A stretch of 7,654 nt of DNA from Rickettsiales bacterium. GTDB lineage: Bacteria; Pseudomonadota; Alphaproteobacteria; Rickettsiales; UBA1997. Within the stretch, counting starts at the first letter, position 1; each line of letters begins with the position of its first letter. The position numbers and the translations under genes are program-made. The stretch is taken from contig CANEUK010000065.1 of the NCBI GenBank assembly GCA_947441695.1, positions 1-7,654 on the forward strand, read 5' to 3'. Under the pieces are notes generated by a model that did no database searches, was not told where the DNA came from, and worked only from the letters and a program-made list of their open reading frames with translations. Positions 6,220-7,654 of this stretch are shown in pieces.

Positions 6220-6576
6220 CTGTTATTCCCTAGATATGCTAGAGAAAGAGATTTTAAACAGCCTATCACTCAAAATCTATCACAAACTATGGCAAGTAGC
6301 AGAGTTGAGTTTTTATTCTTAGGAACACTCTGAAAAACCTACCACCCATCTCTAAAAATCACTAAATTTCTTTTAAGAATTTTCAAAAAGATTCAAATAT
6401 TCTATTGCAATAAAGTGAGTTTAGACCAGTATTCACCTAGCTTCACAGCTATTTGGACTCAGTCTTTTTAAGGAATTTTTGGGAAATTTATGGCTCAACT
6501 CTCATTTTTATCAATCGCCCTCAACAAGAAAAAAACTTCGTTGTTAGAAATTCTTGGATGAGATGTTGAAAGTTGT
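6220..6576. other. Non-coding stretch between the XRE gene and the transposase remnant
   Basis: No gene is supported on either strand. Notable items are ATGCTAG at 6188-6194 repeated at 6237-6243, and CTATCAC repeated at 6263-6269 and 6277-6283 (14-nt period). An ATG at 6490 could be the original start region of the decayed transposase, but its translation shows no clear match. The left end of the insertion sequence is presumably in the 6400-6490 part, but no terminal repeat matching the right side was found by eye. Confidence 0.5.
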
Positions 6577-7388
6577 TCCTTGGCAGATACTTGTTTCTGA
6601 AATAAATCATTACTACGCAAATAACCAAAATAACTTTAGTAGCAGAAGCGCCCTCAACCAAGTCAGCAATTAAGCTGCATACTTTGCTTGATTTGCGGGG
6701 CAACATTCCCTCCTTTATCGTCATCACTGACGGCAAAGGATCTGACCTAAGCAATGATGGATAAAATATTCTTTGAAGCCGGATCTATTTACCACATGGA
6801 TCGAGGATATACCGACTTCAAACGCTTACACAGAATCACCCAAATGGGGGCTTTCTTTGTAATTAGAATGCACAAGAAAATCAGATTTAAGCGCGTCTAT
6901 TCTCATTCAATTGATAAGAATACGAGCTTAATCTGCGACCAAACTGTATTACTAAACAATGAATTCGCTCTTAAAATTACCCTTCGCAAATAAGAAGAGT
7001 AAGGTTCTACGACCAAGACACCAAAAATGATTTAGAGTTTCTTACCAACAATTTTGAGCTTCCTGCATTAACAATCGCAAAGCTCTACAAATAACGTTGG
7101 CAAGTCGAACTCTTCTTTAAATGGATAAAACAACATCTGCGCATCAAAGCATTTTTTGGCACTTCAAGAAATGCTGTTGAGACGCAAATTTGGATCGCGA
7201 TTTCGATTTATCTCCTAATCGCAATCATTAAAAAAACGCTAAAACTTGATGAAAGTTTTTACACTTTATCTCAGATTCTAAGCCTCTCTTTATTCGAGCG
7301 AACCCAGAACCTGAGCGACTTCATCAAAATGAATTGCAAGAATGAATAACCTGAATTTGACGGAGCCTACGGTCTGTTTGATTCTTAG
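6577..7388 (+). pseudogene. Degenerate IS4-family transposase
   Basis: Pieces in different frames add up to an IS4-type DDE transposase, which cuts and rejoins its own insertion sequence. SLADT (6577-6591) resembles the STLADANE block. APSTKSAIKLHTLLDLRGNI and FIVITDGK follow in a second frame (6648-6750), then MDRGYTDFKRLHRI and RVYSHSIDK in a third (6754-6990). The second frame resumes at about 6996 with RFYDQDTKNDLEFLTNNFEL and RWQVELFFKWIKQHLRIKAF, including the Y-x2-R-x3-E signature with the catalytic Glu. Defects are a frameshift near 6750, a compensating one near 6991-7001, stops at 7092-7094 and 7347-7349, and a shortened N-terminal part lacking the LDST-type first Asp block. The frame ends at TAG 7386-7388. 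It cannot make an active enzyme. Confidence 0.88.
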
Positions 7389-7434
7389 TTGGACAGTAGT
7401 GGTTATAAATCCCGTTCTCATGTTCAGTTCAATT

Positions 7435-7654
7435 TTACAAAAGACATGAACGTGTGGACGGAGTTGCAAACTCCGTCCAGCTTGGGGCAACCAAATGCGA
7501 AGGGCGCGCTTCAAGAATTGAGACAAAAAACTTTTGCCCCAACTTTGTTTTTTGCGAAGAAGTGGTTATTGGTTTATTTTGCGCATCTAAAACCAAGTTT
7601 TTTTCAATTAGATGTTGAATTTTGGTGCGATTTATTTCGGGTTTTATGTGTAAA
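7435..7654 (-). pseudogene. S4-domain protein fragment, probably RluA-type pseudouridine synthase (start outside window)
   Basis: The minus strand is open from the window edge for 72 codons to TAA (7435-7437). The first 58 visible residues look like the S4 RNA-binding domain at the N-terminus of RluA/RluD-family 23S rRNA pseudouridine synthases. INRTKIQHLIEKNLVL gives the S4 helix and NKPITTSSQKTKLGQK the strand and turn. EARPSHLVAP matches the linker that normally leads into the catalytic domain. Homology stops at Ser58; the next codon is the first base of a perfect hairpin (7455-7479), after which a foreign-looking tail TRSCLL ends in a stop. The catalytic domain with its Asp is missing here, so the gene is truncated, probably by the neighbouring insertion. 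The family call rests on motif reading and could be another S4 protein. Confidence 0.6.
7455..7479. repeat. Perfect 11-bp inverted repeat (REP/MITE-like hairpin)
   Basis: TGGACGGAGTT (7455-7465) and AACTCCGTCCA (7469-7479) pair perfectly around a 3-nt loop. It is GC-rich in an AT-rich setting and lacks a T-run on either side, so it is not an ordinary terminator. It forms the junction between the S4-domain fragment and the DNA next to the IS4 remnant. Confidence 0.8.

Noticed and set aside
6263..6283. Two CTATCAC copies as iterons or a CRISPR-like array
   Set aside because: Only two 7-nt copies exist, which is too few and too short to support either.
6521..6754. Minus-strand 77-codon frame
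   Set aside because: It is antisense to the degenerate transposase, and its sequence shows no family features.
7290..7526. Minus-strand 78-codon frame
   Set aside because: It runs antisense to the transposase end and across the hairpin in a different frame from the S4-like fragment; no motif.
7389..7654. Plus-strand frame left open after the transposase stop
   Set aside because: It is antisense to the S4-like fragment, which has the better protein signal, and its translation has no recognisable motif.

Overview
This is an AT-rich bacterial window that reads like an alphaproteobacterium, possibly of a reduced or host-associated lineage such as the Rickettsiales or Holosporales. The evidence is the alphaproteobacterial style of YidC (N-terminal anchor, large periplasmic domain, lysine at the TM2 position where E. 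coli has arginine), the XRE regulator style, and the presence of Fic, zeta-like and IS4-type genes. The lineage is inferred from protein style only; no database search was possible.

Left part (1-3466, + strand) is a compact housekeeping block. The 3' end of lon (catalytic Ser/Lys dyad visible) overlaps a zeta-toxin-like P-loop kinase gene by 14 nt. That gene overlaps a 127-codon gene of unknown function by 8 nt, and yidC follows after 5 nt. The four genes look co-transcribed, so a toxin-like kinase and an unknown partner sit between a quality-control protease and the membrane insertase. A complete tRNA-Ser(GGA) with encoded CCA follows.

Middle (3467-4101) has no convincing gene. It does contain a minus-strand 3' half of a tRNA-Thr(UGU)-like gene, from anticodon loop to 3' end. 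This is the usual shape of a scar left by an integrase-type element.

Right-middle (4102-6219, - strand) is accessory: an XRE/Cro-type regulator, a SHOCT-domain lipoprotein, a remnant C-terminus of a second XRE protein, and a class II Fic AMP-transferase with a C-terminal winged helix. Inverted repeats lie in front of both the XRE and fic genes and are candidate operators. The tRNA fragment lies just beyond fic and is oriented as expected if this block is the end of an integrated element.

Right end (6220-7654) is decayed. A broken IS4-family transposase (frameshifts, internal stops, N-terminal losses) is followed by a strong hairpin. The hairpin sits exactly where homology stops in a minus-strand S4-domain protein, probably an RluA-type pseudouridine synthase, whose start lies outside the window. 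Best leads for something undescribed are the lon-zeta-unknown-yidC arrangement and the XRE / SHOCT lipoprotein / Fic cassette.
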